64,000 bases of DNA from assembly GCA_045660545.1 (NCBI GenBank), contig JAZREA010000021.1, forward strand, positions 62,001-126,000. Reading direction: 5' to 3'. The notes under the pieces were generated by a model. That model ran no database searches. It saw only the letters and a program-made list of their open reading frames with translations, and was not told the DNA's origin. Position numbers and translations under genes: made by a program. Position 1 is the first letter of the stretch, and every line of letters starts with the position of its first letter. Source of the stretch: JAZREA01 sp045660545. Lineage in GTDB: Bacteria > Bacillota > Clostridia > Monoglobales > Firm-18. Below, piece after piece: positions 8,224-15,511 of this stretch.

Positions 8224-9252
8224 ATGAATATGATTTTTGAAAGAAAACTTCCTATACCGCAAGAAGTCAAGGCGATGTATCCGATATCTGATGAGCTTCA
8301 AAACATCGTATCGCAAAGGAACGCGCAGATTGCGGATATCTTTACCGGCAAGGATGACAGGCTGCTTTTAATAATCGGCCCCTGCTCCGCCGACAACGAG
8401 GACAGCGTTATAGATTATATTTCTCGTCTTCGCGCTGTTCAGGAAAAAGTAAAGGACAAGATATTTATCATCCCCCGTATCTACACCGGTAAGCCACGTA
8501 CAACAGGCGACGGATACAAAGGAATGCTTCACCAGCCTAATCCAAACGAGAAGCCCGATATGTTAAAGGGCATCGTCGCTATAAGAGAGATGCATATGAG
8601 GGCGCTTAGAGAAACAGGATTCTCCTGCGCCGAAGAGATGCTCTATCCGGAAAATCACCGCTATCTTAACGATATTTTGTCCTATGTTGCAGTAGGTGCG
8701 CGCTCGGTTGAAAACCAGCAGCACAGGCTCACAGCAAGCGGACTTTCCATACCTGTTGGCATGAAGAACCCTACGGGCGGAGACCTTAGCGTTATGATGA
8801 ACTCAATCACAGCAGCACAGCACAAGCACACTTTCCTCTACCGCGGTTGGGAAGTACATTCACAAGGTAATCCCCTCGCTCACGCAATACTTCGCGGATA
8901 TGTAAACAAACACGGCCAGTCCATGCCGAACTATCACTTTGAGGACCTTGAAGCTCTTTTCGGGCTTTATGAAAAATCGGGGCTTCAAAACCCGTCGGTT
9001 ATTATCGACACCAACCACTCAAACTCCGGTAAAAATCCTCTTCAACAGTCGCGAATAGCAAAAGACGTTATGCACAGCTGTCGTCACGACCAAGGCGTAA
9101 AGAAGATGGTTAAAGGCTTTATGATAGAAAGCTACATCGAAGACGGTGCGCAAAAAATCGGGGAGTGCGTATACGGCAAATCCATTACAGACCCGTGTCT
9201 TGGTTGGGAAAAGTCAGAAAAGCTTATATACGACCTCGCAGAATTAGTGTAA
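8224..9252 (+). CDS. aroF: DAHP synthase, class I (AroG/F-type)
   Basis: This enzyme condenses PEP and erythrose 4-phosphate, the entry step of the shikimate pathway. The 342-residue length and motifs (LLIIGPCSADNEDSVIDY, PRIYTGKPRTTGDGYKG, GARSVENQQHR, PTGGDLSVMMNS, DTNHSNSGKNP) are those of the E. coli-like AroG/AroF/AroH group, not the shorter Bacillus type with a chorismate mutase or ferredoxin-like domain. In that group residues near the N-terminus carry the amino-acid feedback site. Which amino acid inhibits this copy cannot be told. AGGAGGG lies 8 bp before the ATG. It is the last gene of the aro operon. Confidence 0.94.
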   Translation: MNMIFERKLPIPQEVKAMYPISDELQNIVSQRNAQIADIFTGKDDRLLLIIGPCSADNEDSVIDYISRLRAVQEKVKDKIFIIPRIYTGKPRTTGDGYKGMLHQPNPNEKPDMLKGIVAIREMHMRALRETGFSCAEEMLYPENHRYLNDILSYVAVGARSVENQQHRLTASGLSIPVGMKNPTGGDLSVMMNSITAAQHKHTFLYRGWEVHSQGNPLAHAILRGYVNKHGQSMPNYHFEDLEALFGLYEKSGLQNPSVIIDTNHSNSGKNPLQQSRIAKDVMHSCRHDQGVKKMVKGFMIESYIEDGAQKIGECVYGKSITDPCLGWEKSEKLIYDLAELV

Positions 9253-9269
9253 AAAGTTTGAATACTTTA

Positions 9270-9298
9270 TTGTCAAACGGCATTTTTTATGGTAGAAT
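9270..9298 (+). promoter_or_regulatory. Promoter of pyk, with overlapping small inverted repeat
   Basis: TTGTCA (9270-9275) and TAGAAT (9293-9298) are 17 bp apart, giving a leader of about 40 nt. The inverted repeat GTTTGA / TCAAAC (9257-9279) overlaps the -35 box and could be an operator. No convincing terminator separates this region from aroF. Confidence 0.65.
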
Positions 9299-9347
9299 AA
9301 TTGTGTTTGGGATTTTATTTACAGAAAAAATGTTTTGAGGAGAATTT

Positions 9348-10760
9348 ATGCGAAAAACAAAAATTGTATGTACAATCGGTCCGTCAAGCGAAAGCGAGGA
9401 GATGATTTGTGGACTTTGCCAAGCGGGCATGAACGTGGCGAGGCTTAATTTCTCCCACGGGAACCACGAGGAGCACCAAAGAAGGATTGATACTATAAAA
9501 AAGGTCCGCAGTGAACTTAATTTGCCAATTGCAATTATGCTGGATACAAAAGGACCTGAATACAGAATAAAGACCTTTGAAAAAGGGAAAATTTTCCTTA
9601 GTGAGGGTGACGAATTCACTTTCACCACGGACGATGTCGAGGGTAACGAAAGCAGAGTTTCCGTTACATATAAAGACCTGGCAGACGAGATGGAAGTCGG
9701 CGACACAATACTGCTAAACAACGGGCTGTTGTCTTTTGAAATAAAAAAGATTGACAAGCCGAATATTATTTGCAGCGTTATTCACGGCGGCGAACTGTCC
9801 GAAAGAAAAAGCATGAGCTTCCCCGGCAAGGTGTTAAAGCAAGTATACCTTTCCGAACAGGACAGGCAGGATATTGCCTTTGGTATTAAAAACGATATTG
9901 ACTATATCGCCTGTTCCTTTGTTTCCGGCAAACAGGATTTGATTGATGTTCGCTCTTATCTGGCAGAAATAGGTGCCAAGGATATTGAGCTTATCGCCAA
10001 AATCGAAAACCAGGCAGGGTTTGACAACATTGAAGAAATTTGCGAACACTGTGACGGCGTTATGATAGCTCGCGGAGATATGGGTGTTGAAATCGCTTTT
10101 GAGCATTTGCCCTACATCCAAAAAAAGTTGATTACCAAATGCCGTCTGCTTGGCAAACGAGTAATTACCGCTACGGAAATGCTCGAAACAATGATATACA
10201 ACCCGCGTCCTACAAGGGCAGAAATTTCTGACGTGGCCAATGCGGTTTATGACGGCACAAGTGCCATTATGCTTTCCGGAGAAACTGCCGCAGGCAAATA
10301 CCCGGTCGAGGCGGTCAGGGCAATGGCACGTATTGCAGAAACAACGGAACGCAACATACACTATCAAAAACGTTTTTACAATTCAGAATTTAAAATTAAA
10401 AACACAGTGGACGCCATCTCACACGCTACATGCGGTATGGCTATCGACATTGGCGCAAAGGCTATTGTCGCTTGTTCTTTGTCCGGTATGACGGCGCGTA
10501 TGGTCTCGAGATTCCGTTCTCCTGTTGACATTATTGGTTTGACAACAGACGAACGAACCTGGCGAAAGCTGGCGCTCTCCTGGGGTGTTACTCCGGCGAT
10601 TTGCGAGAAATTTACATCTTCCGACGTTTTGTTTTATACCGCAAGGAAGATTGCCGAGCAAAATCTTAATCTTAAAAGCGGCGACAAAATAGTTATCACG
10701 GGTGGTGTTATTACCGGCGAGTCGGGTAACACAAATCTGATAAAGATAGAAGAAATTTAA
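9348..10760 (+). CDS. pyk: Pyruvate kinase
   Basis: This enzyme transfers phosphate from PEP to ADP in the last step of glycolysis. The 470 residues carry TKIVCTIGPSS, RLNFSHGNHEEH, DTKGPEYR, the active-site segment LIAKIENQAG, MIARGDMGVE and TATEMLETM. The length fits the core A, B and C domains. It lacks the extra C-terminal PEP-utiliser domain found in many Bacillus enzymes. GAGGAG precedes the ATG at 9348. Confidence 0.96.
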   Translation: MRKTKIVCTIGPSSESEEMICGLCQAGMNVARLNFSHGNHEEHQRRIDTIKKVRSELNLPIAIMLDTKGPEYRIKTFEKGKIFLSEGDEFTFTTDDVEGNESRVSVTYKDLADEMEVGDTILLNNGLLSFEIKKIDKPNIICSVIHGGELSERKSMSFPGKVLKQVYLSEQDRQDIAFGIKNDIDYIACSFVSGKQDLIDVRSYLAEIGAKDIELIAKIENQAGFDNIEEICEHCDGVMIARGDMGVEIAFEHLPYIQKKLITKCRLLGKRVITATEMLETMIYNPRPTRAEISDVANAVYDGTSAIMLSGETAAGKYPVEAVRAMARIAETTERNIHYQKRFYNSEFKIKNTVDAISHATCGMAIDIGAKAIVACSLSGMTARMVSRFRSPVDIIGLTTDERTWRKLALSWGVTPAICEKFTSSDVLFYTARKIAEQNLNLKSGDKIVITGGVITGESGNTNLIKIEEI

Positions 10761-10833
10761 ACAGCAAAGCTTGTTTTATAAAATTTAGACATCTTAACCA
10801 TTTAATTTTTAAAATTGGTTTGTTGTACATACG

Positions 10834-10863
10834 GCGTCTTTTCGTCCGCTGAAACTAAGACGC
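10834..10863 (+). promoter_or_regulatory. Hairpin in the leader of the parvulin gene
   Basis: GCGTCTT (10834-10840) and AAGACGC (10857-10863) pair perfectly around a 16-nt loop, 33 bp before the start codon. No T-run follows, so it is not an intrinsic terminator. The role is unknown. Confidence 0.35.
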
Positions 10864-10896
10864 GCGAATATAATGCGGGCAGAAAGGCTTTATAAT

Positions 10897-11643
10897 ATGG
10901 ATAATTTCAAGACATTAGCAACCGTAAACGGCGTTGCAATAACAGAGGCTGACGTTGAGCAAATGGTCTTTGCGCTGATGCAGCACGGCCAGAACGTCAA
11001 TAACGAGCAGGGCAGAAAGATGGTTTTAGAGCAGCTTATAAACAAAAAGCTCCTTGTATTAGACGCTCAGAAAAATCTCTACGAATACGACCCTGAGTTT
11101 AAAAAGAGCTTAGAGATCGTTAAAAACGACCTTTTGGTTAACTTTGCTATGAAAAAGGTTATGGACAAGGTAGCTGTTTCTGACGCCGAGGCAAAAGAGC
11201 ACTATGACAAAAACAAGGAAAGCTTTGTTGCAGGCGAGGCAGTAAGCGCAAGCCACATACTTGTTGACAGCGAGGAAAAGGCGCTTGAAATCTTAGAGAA
11301 GATTAACAAAAAGGAAATCTCCTTTGAAGATGCAGCGCGCGCTGAAAGCTCTTGCCCGTCAAAAGAAAACGGCGGAAACCTTGGCGAATTTACACACGGC
11401 CAGATGGTGCCGGAGTTTGACGAAGCTTGTTTTTCGATGGATGTTGGCGAAGTAAAAGGGCCGGTTAAAACACAGTTTGGTTACCACCTTATCAAGCTAA
11501 ACTCTAAAAAAGAAGCAAGACCAATCGAGTTTGACGAAATCAAGGACCAGATAAAAGACACCTTGCTTCAACAAAAGCAACAGGATGCCTACACAAGCAA
11601 GATTAATCAGCTTAAAATTTTATATCCGGTAGATATGTTCTAA
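10897..11643 (+). CDS. Parvulin-type peptidyl-prolyl isomerase without a signal peptide
   Basis: The 248 residues start with a SurA/PrsA-like helical N-terminal region (about 1-110) followed by a PpiC rotamase domain (about 115-210) with SASHILVDSEEKALEIL, CPSKENGGNLGEFTHGQMV, FDEACF and TQFGYHLIKL. I chose the ATG at 10897 because AGAAAGG lies 9 bp upstream; an ATG at 10873 in the same frame lacks a site. There is no N-terminal hydrophobic segment or lipobox, so unlike secreted PrsA this foldase should be cytoplasmic. It is probably transcribed alone. Confidence 0.88.
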   Translation: MDNFKTLATVNGVAITEADVEQMVFALMQHGQNVNNEQGRKMVLEQLINKKLLVLDAQKNLYEYDPEFKKSLEIVKNDLLVNFAMKKVMDKVAVSDAEAKEHYDKNKESFVAGEAVSASHILVDSEEKALEILEKINKKEISFEDAARAESSCPSKENGGNLGEFTHGQMVPEFDEACFSMDVGEVKGPVKTQFGYHLIKLNSKKEARPIEFDEIKDQIKDTLLQQKQQDAYTSKINQLKILYPVDMF

Positions 11644-11653
11644 AAAATAATAA

Positions 11654-11732
11654 AGGCTGTATCAAAATGAAATCATTTTGATACAGCCTGTTTTTTACAC
11701 ATTGGGCGGTCTGTGCATTTTGCTACAGCCCC
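11654..11732 (+). repeat. Short palindromic intergenic element, copy S1 (also a terminator)
   Basis: Arms AGGCTGTATCAAAATGA (11654-11670) and its complement (11673-11689) form a near-loopless 17-bp hairpin followed by TTTTTT, an excellent intrinsic terminator for the parvulin gene. About 20 bp later comes the conserved right end shared with the long elements (GTCTGTGCATTTTGCTACAGCCCC, in two parts around 11710-11732). The hairpin arm itself resembles the terminal repeat of the long form. It fills the gap between convergent genes, ending 8 bp from the HAD phosphatase stop. Confidence 0.85.
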
Positions 11733-11740
11733 TTCTTTAA

Positions 11741-12364
11741 TTAAAGTTCTCTAAAATCAAAGATATATTTGTCTGTTGCCGCTTTCATCTCTTCGACAAA
11801 GTCCTTTGACGATTCATCATACACCGCGATAGATATCATATTCGCCTTCTTGGCAGCGGTAACTGCATTGATGTTATCATCGAGAAAAGAGCACTCCTCC
11901 ACCTTTTTACCAAGCTTCTTTGCTGCCTCGTGGTAAATCTGCGGGTCTGCCTTGGTCATATTAAAGTCCTCACAGCTCCACACGTTATCAAAAAGGTCAA
12001 ACATTCCAAGCCTCTTTAAGCACACGTCCAAAACAGAGTGCGGGCTGGCTGTAAGCACGTTTAAGCTGTGGCCGTTTGCCTTTAACTCAACAAGTTTTTC
12101 CTTTACATACGGCTTGGCAGGGATGTTATTTTCGTACTCGTACGCAACTCGGGTAGTAGCGGTTTTAATAAACTCGTCTATCTCCATCTCCATTCCTATT
12201 GTACGAAGGTATTCAGCCGCGCCCTTGTAGCCAAGCGGCGTAACAATCTTAATAACGTCCTTTGCGTCTCCTAAGCCCACCTCATTAACGAGTCTTAGCA
12301 TATTTTGTGCATAAGCCGGCATAGAATCAACCAAAGTACCATCAAAATCAAAAATATAAGTCAT
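11741..12364 (-). CDS. HAD-superfamily phosphatase (beta-phosphoglucomutase / phosphoglycolate phosphatase-like)
   Basis: The 207 residues show HAD motif I (FDFDGTLVDS, with nucleophile and acid Asp residues at 6 and 8), a helical cap (about 15-85), motif II (VLTASP), a Lys in the middle and motif III (SFLDDNINAVTAAKKANM). Such enzymes hydrolyse small phosphate esters. The substrate cannot be read from the sequence. It lies 14 bp downstream of a sugar-phosphate-isomerase-like gene, so the two may act on one sugar pathway. GGGAGAAAG precedes the ATG. Confidence 0.85.
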   Translation of the reverse strand: MTYIFDFDGTLVDSMPAYAQNMLRLVNEVGLGDAKDVIKIVTPLGYKGAAEYLRTIGMEMEIDEFIKTATTRVAYEYENNIPAKPYVKEKLVELKANGHSLNVLTASPHSVLDVCLKRLGMFDLFDNVWSCEDFNMTKADPQIYHEAAKKLGKKVEECSFLDDNINAVTAAKKANMISIAVYDESSKDFVEEMKAATDKYIFDFREL

Positions 12365-12378
12365 CGTTTCTTTCTCCC

Positions 12379-13248
12379 TTATCTCTCTATTTTATTTATC
12401 AGATATCTTCCTGTGTCGTTCATAAATTTAAGCGCAGTAGGCAAAAACTCGTCTGTGTACTTAAGCAGGAAGTTGTCTGCCTCGTATGTAAAGTGGCCTT
12501 TGTAGCCGATTTCCTTTAAGGCCTTGCAAATACCTTCCCAGTCCATGTCCATAGTGCAAGGCAAGGTGTGGCAGTCGTCCTTGTAGTTGTTATCGTGAAC
12601 GTGAAGAGCCTGTATCCTGCCAGCGCCCATATATCTTATAACGTCCTGAGGAAGTCTTCCGCAAAGTCCCACATGGCCCAAGTCGAGGCAGCCTGTAATC
12701 CACTCGCTGTTTAGGTCGTCAATGTACCTTGAAAACTCTTGTGGGGAAGCGCAAACGCTGTCTACCTTAACATTTCTGCGGTTGTCGCCCTGGAACAAAT
12801 TTTCGGTAGCAATCTTTATGCCAAACTTTTCACAGTAAGGAATAAGGCTACGGTAAAACTCCATATTCATCTCGTAAAGCTTTTCGACGTTGGAAACATA
12901 AATTAAATGCTGCATCGGATGAACAACTATAATTTCAACACCTAAAATTGACGAAATCTCCATAGACCTTATGATTCGTTCCTTCGCCATTTTATCAAAA
13001 ACCGGTTCACCCTTAGCAGACGGGAACGGAGCGTGCGCCTGTAAAAACTCAAGGTTTCTGCTCTCGGCCTTTTCCCTCATAGCCTTTGCTATCTCCTTGT
13101 AATTTTCGCCGTTGTATATGCTATCATCTTTAACCATATCAAACGCCGAAAAATCAAGCCCGTCAAACCCGGCGTCGGCAATCATATCTATTGCCTTGTC
13201 CATACCGAATTTATCTGCAAGAACGCCCGTTGTTGTAACTAATTTCAT
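12379..13248 (-). CDS. Sugar phosphate isomerase/epimerase, xylose-isomerase-like TIM barrel
   Basis: The 289 residues form an AP-endonuclease-2/xylose-isomerase-like barrel: DAGFDGLDFSAFD, HAPFP near residue 80, a VHP strand, KIATENL, DLGHVGLCG, LHVHDN and the late FTYEAD strand carry the usual His, Glu and Asp metal ligands. I chose the ATG at 13248, where GAGGTG lies about 7 bp upstream. The in-frame extension to 13302 has no ribosome binding site. It is co-directional with the HAD phosphatase. The substrate is unknown. Confidence 0.85.
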   Translation of the reverse strand: MKLVTTTGVLADKFGMDKAIDMIADAGFDGLDFSAFDMVKDDSIYNGENYKEIAKAMREKAESRNLEFLQAHAPFPSAKGEPVFDKMAKERIIRSMEISSILGVEIIVVHPMQHLIYVSNVEKLYEMNMEFYRSLIPYCEKFGIKIATENLFQGDNRRNVKVDSVCASPQEFSRYIDDLNSEWITGCLDLGHVGLCGRLPQDVIRYMGAGRIQALHVHDNNYKDDCHTLPCTMDMDWEGICKALKEIGYKGHFTYEADNFLLKYTDEFLPTALKFMNDTGRYLINKIER

Positions 13249-13359
13249 TCTATTCACCTCTTTTAATAAAGCGCATAAAACTACATTTACATTGTAACAC
13301 AAATCACTTTGTTAGTCAAATAACAATCGATGTTTTTTTACACATATTTACAAAAATAA

Positions 13360-13599
13360 AAAAAGCGGGTACTTTGGCTGCCGCCAGAGTATCCGCATGT
13401 TTTTAATCAGTCCCCAATGTGCCGTGTGATTTCATATTTACAACCTGCTTTCGCAGGTGGGTACGTCCCAAAGCTTTATGGGTTTCTCAAATAAATTTGA
13501 GCATACACGCAGGCCTCGGAGATGATGTTCCCTTTTATAAATCTGTTGGTTATAAATATGCGAAAGTAATCACGAACACGCCAGGGATGTTCTTTCGTT
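13360..13599 (-). ncRNA. Candidate structured noncoding RNA of unknown class
   Basis: A free-standing unit on the minus strand has its own promoter (13606-13634) and a terminator hairpin (13365-13396) followed by T7. The predicted RNA of about 240 nt has a closing stem of 13586-13567 with 13432-13412 (many G-U pairs). A 12-bp stem, 13560-13549 with 13444-13433, stacks on it with only a 6-nt bulge. Inside are the hairpins CCTGC-GAAA-GCAGG (13457-13444), CTCAAAT/ATTTGAG (13501-13486) and CCCA/TGGG (13482-13467). No credible ORF exists. 6S RNA and the clostridial raiA RNA are the classes I would test first. The branched interior fits a rod-like 6S RNA poorly. It follows yrzB and precedes the isomerase gene. 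Confidence 0.6.
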
Positions 13600-13605
13600 A
13601 ATAAT

Positions 13606-13634
13606 ATTATACTCGATTTTTAAAAAATAATCAA
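13606..13634 (-). promoter_or_regulatory. Promoter of the candidate noncoding RNA
   Basis: On the minus strand TTGATT (13634-13629) and a consensus TATAAT (13611-13606) are 17 bp apart. It lies in the AT-rich gap right after the yrzB stop. Confidence 0.7.
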
Positions 13635-13646
13635 GATTTTTAAAAA

Positions 13647-13958
13647 TTAATCTAAAAATTCAAACTCGCCCTCTGTGCGCTCTCTGAATTCGTTAAAGAC
13701 CTTCATAACTGTTCCCTGGTCCTCTACGATTTCCAAAGTTTCCTCCCCGCTTTCGTCAACGACGATAGTCATAATGTAAACGTCGCTTTCCTCGGTCGGC
13801 TCCTCAAAGTAGTCTGTCAAAACAAAGTATGTCTGACCGTCCATCTCGATGGTGTCTAAGTGCTCAAACGGGATGTTCTCTCCTGTTTCTTCGTCTACAA
13901 GCTCGATGATGTTTTCCAATTCCTCGTTGTTTAATTCTTCGTTAAAGTTTTCAGCCAT
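13647..13958 (-). CDS. yrzB: DUF1292 family protein (YrzB-like)
   Basis: This small acidic protein (103 residues from the ATG at 13958, which has GAGG 9 bp upstream; a TTG at 13967 is an alternative) matches the DUF1292/UPF0473 family. Typical segments are LVDEETGENIPFEHLDTIE, YFVLTDY and a C-terminal DESGEETLEIVED. Its biochemical role is not known. It directly follows ruvX, the conserved Firmicutes order yrzL-yrrK-yrzB. Confidence 0.88.
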   Translation of the reverse strand: MAENFNEELNNEELENIIELVDEETGENIPFEHLDTIEMDGQTYFVLTDYFEEPTEESDVYIMTIVVDESGEETLEIVEDQGTVMKVFNEFRERTEGEFEFLD

Positions 13959-13963
13959 TTTTA

Positions 13964-14380
13964 TCAACCTCTCTTTTTGTAGTCAAGATAATTTTGTAAT
14001 ATTATTTCCGCAGCGACGGTGTCTATAACCGCCTTGCGTTTTTTACCTCTGGTGTTGGTTTCGTTCAAAAAACCGATGGCGCTGACCGTAGACAGCCTCT
14101 CGTCCCAAAGCACAACCTCGCGGCCGCTTTGTCTTAGCTTTTCGGCAAGCTCGCTGCAAGCCTCCGCGCGTTCTCCAAGCGTATTGTTCATATTCTTTGG
14201 CAGGCCGACAACAATCGTCTCAACGTCGTAGCGCTGTGCATAGTCTAAAATAGACTGTAAAACCTTTTCGGGATTACCGGAATGTATCGTGGCGACACCC
14301 TGAGCCATCATCCCCAAAGGGTCGGTAACCGCAACACCCGTACGCGCAACCCCATAGTCTACGCCAAGCATCCTCTTCAT
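13964..14380 (-). CDS. ruvX: Putative pre-16S rRNA nuclease / Holliday junction resolvase-like protein (YqgF/RuvX)
   Basis: The 138 residues have the RNase H-like fold of the YqgF family: MLGVDYGVARTGVAVTDP at the N-terminus with the first catalytic Asp, IVVGLPKNMNNTLGERA in the middle and VVLWDERLSTVSA plus a late DTVAAEIIL Asp. E. coli YqgF processes the 16S rRNA 5' end. The resolvase name is older. GGAGG precedes the ATG. yrzB follows 5 bp after the stop. Confidence 0.92.
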   Translation of the reverse strand: MKRMLGVDYGVARTGVAVTDPLGMMAQGVATIHSGNPEKVLQSILDYAQRYDVETIVVGLPKNMNNTLGERAEACSELAEKLRQSGREVVLWDERLSTVSAIGFLNETNTRGKKRKAVIDTVAAEIILQNYLDYKKRG

Positions 14381-14486
14381 CGACAGTCCTCCAAAGCACT
14401 TTTTATATTAACAGTATACCATATCAGCCACAAACTTTGCAAGCGCTTTTTATATATTATTATATAATAAAAAACAAAAAATTCGA

Positions 14487-14515
14487 TTGAATTTTCCCGT
14501 GCTATATGGTAAAAT
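14487..14515 (+). promoter_or_regulatory. Promoter of rsmA
   Basis: TTGAAT (14487-14492) and TAAAAT (14510-14515) are 17 bp apart, about 52 bp before the rsmA start at 14574. This is one reason to reject the in-frame start at 14487. Confidence 0.6.
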
Positions 14516-14573
14516 TGATTTGGCATACGAATATGCTCTGATAATACGGCAGACAGAAAGGCGAGTGAACAGC

Positions 14574-15422
14574 ATGGACCTTACCAATCCGCAAACCGTC
14601 CGAGAAATAATGAACGGTCTCGGTGCCAAATTCAATAAATCCCTCGGTCAGAACTTCCTTATCGACAGCTCGGTCCTCGACGCGACTATTGCGGCTTCTG
14701 GCATTGACAAAAGCTACGGTGTCATAGAGGTCGGCCCGGGTATTGGAACGCTCACTGCGGAAATTTCAAAGCACGCAGGCAAGGTTGTTGCAATCGAGCT
14801 TGACCGTCATATAGCAGAGTATTTGAAAAAGGCGTTTGTCGCGTACGAAAACGTAGAAATAATACAGGGCGACGCATTAAAGGCAGACCTTAAAGAGATT
14901 ATAGACACATATCTTCCGAATATGCCTGTTGTGGTTATAGCAAACCTGCCATACTATATAACCACACCGCTTATTATGAAGTTTTTAGAAGACTCTCTTC
15001 CGCTTGAATCCATCACCGTTATGATTCAAAAGGAAGTTGCAGACCGCATAGTTGCCCCCGCAGGCAAAAAGGAATACGGCGCGATATCGGTAGCTGTACA
15101 GTATTACTCCGACCCGGAAATTGTAAGGCTTGTTCCTCCGGAGAGCTTTATGCCGCCGCCTAAGGTTACGTCCGCTGTAATAAAGCTGGATATCAAAAAC
15201 CACAAAAAGCCATATGTAGAGGACGAAAAGCTTTTGTTTCGCGTTGTAAGAGCCGCTTTTTCACAAAGGAGAAAAACTCTGTCCAACGCTCTTAGCTCCG
15301 GGCTATCACTCCCGAAGGAAAAAGTGGAAAAAATCGTAAATGATGTCACCAAAAATGCAAAAATACGCGGAGAACAGCTCGATTTAGGGCAATTTATACA
15401 AATTTATGAAAAATTTAAATAA
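14574..15422 (+). CDS. rsmA: 16S rRNA (adenine1518/1519-N6) dimethyltransferase
   Basis: This SAM-dependent enzyme (KsgA) dimethylates two adjacent adenines in helix 45 of 16S rRNA during late 30S assembly. The 282 residues show LGQNFLIDS, the SAM motif EVGPGIGTLTAEI (about 50), the VVAIELDRH strand and the NLPYYITTP active-site motif (about 126). I chose the ATG at 14574 with AAAGGCGAG upstream. The long in-frame N-terminal extension overlaps the promoter and is not family-like. Confidence 0.95.
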   Translation: MDLTNPQTVREIMNGLGAKFNKSLGQNFLIDSSVLDATIAASGIDKSYGVIEVGPGIGTLTAEISKHAGKVVAIELDRHIAEYLKKAFVAYENVEIIQGDALKADLKEIIDTYLPNMPVVVIANLPYYITTPLIMKFLEDSLPLESITVMIQKEVADRIVAPAGKKEYGAISVAVQYYSDPEIVRLVPPESFMPPPKVTSAVIKLDIKNHKKPYVEDEKLLFRVVRAAFSQRRKTLSNALSSGLSLPKEKVEKIVNDVTKNAKIRGEQLDLGQFIQIYEKFK

Positions 15423-15426
15423 ACTC

Positions 15427-15455
15427 TTTTCAAATTCTAAGTTTTATAGTATAAT
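15427..15455 (+). promoter_or_regulatory. Probable promoter of pckA
   Basis: A consensus TATAAT (15450-15455) has the weak -35 TTTTCA (15427-15432) 17 bp upstream. The leader is about 50 nt and ends in AAGGAGGA before the ATG. The weak -35 suggests that an activator may help, which would fit a gluconeogenic gene. That is inference. Confidence 0.5.
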
Positions 15456-15511
15456 GTAAATGTATTATCTTTTGTTTTTACAAATATATTTCATATAAGG
15501 AGGAAACTAAA

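Noticed and set aside
13419..13601. 60-residue plus-strand ORF in the noncoding RNA locus
   Set aside because: It lacks a ribosome binding site, runs against the promoter and terminator of the RNA, and its composition is not protein-like.
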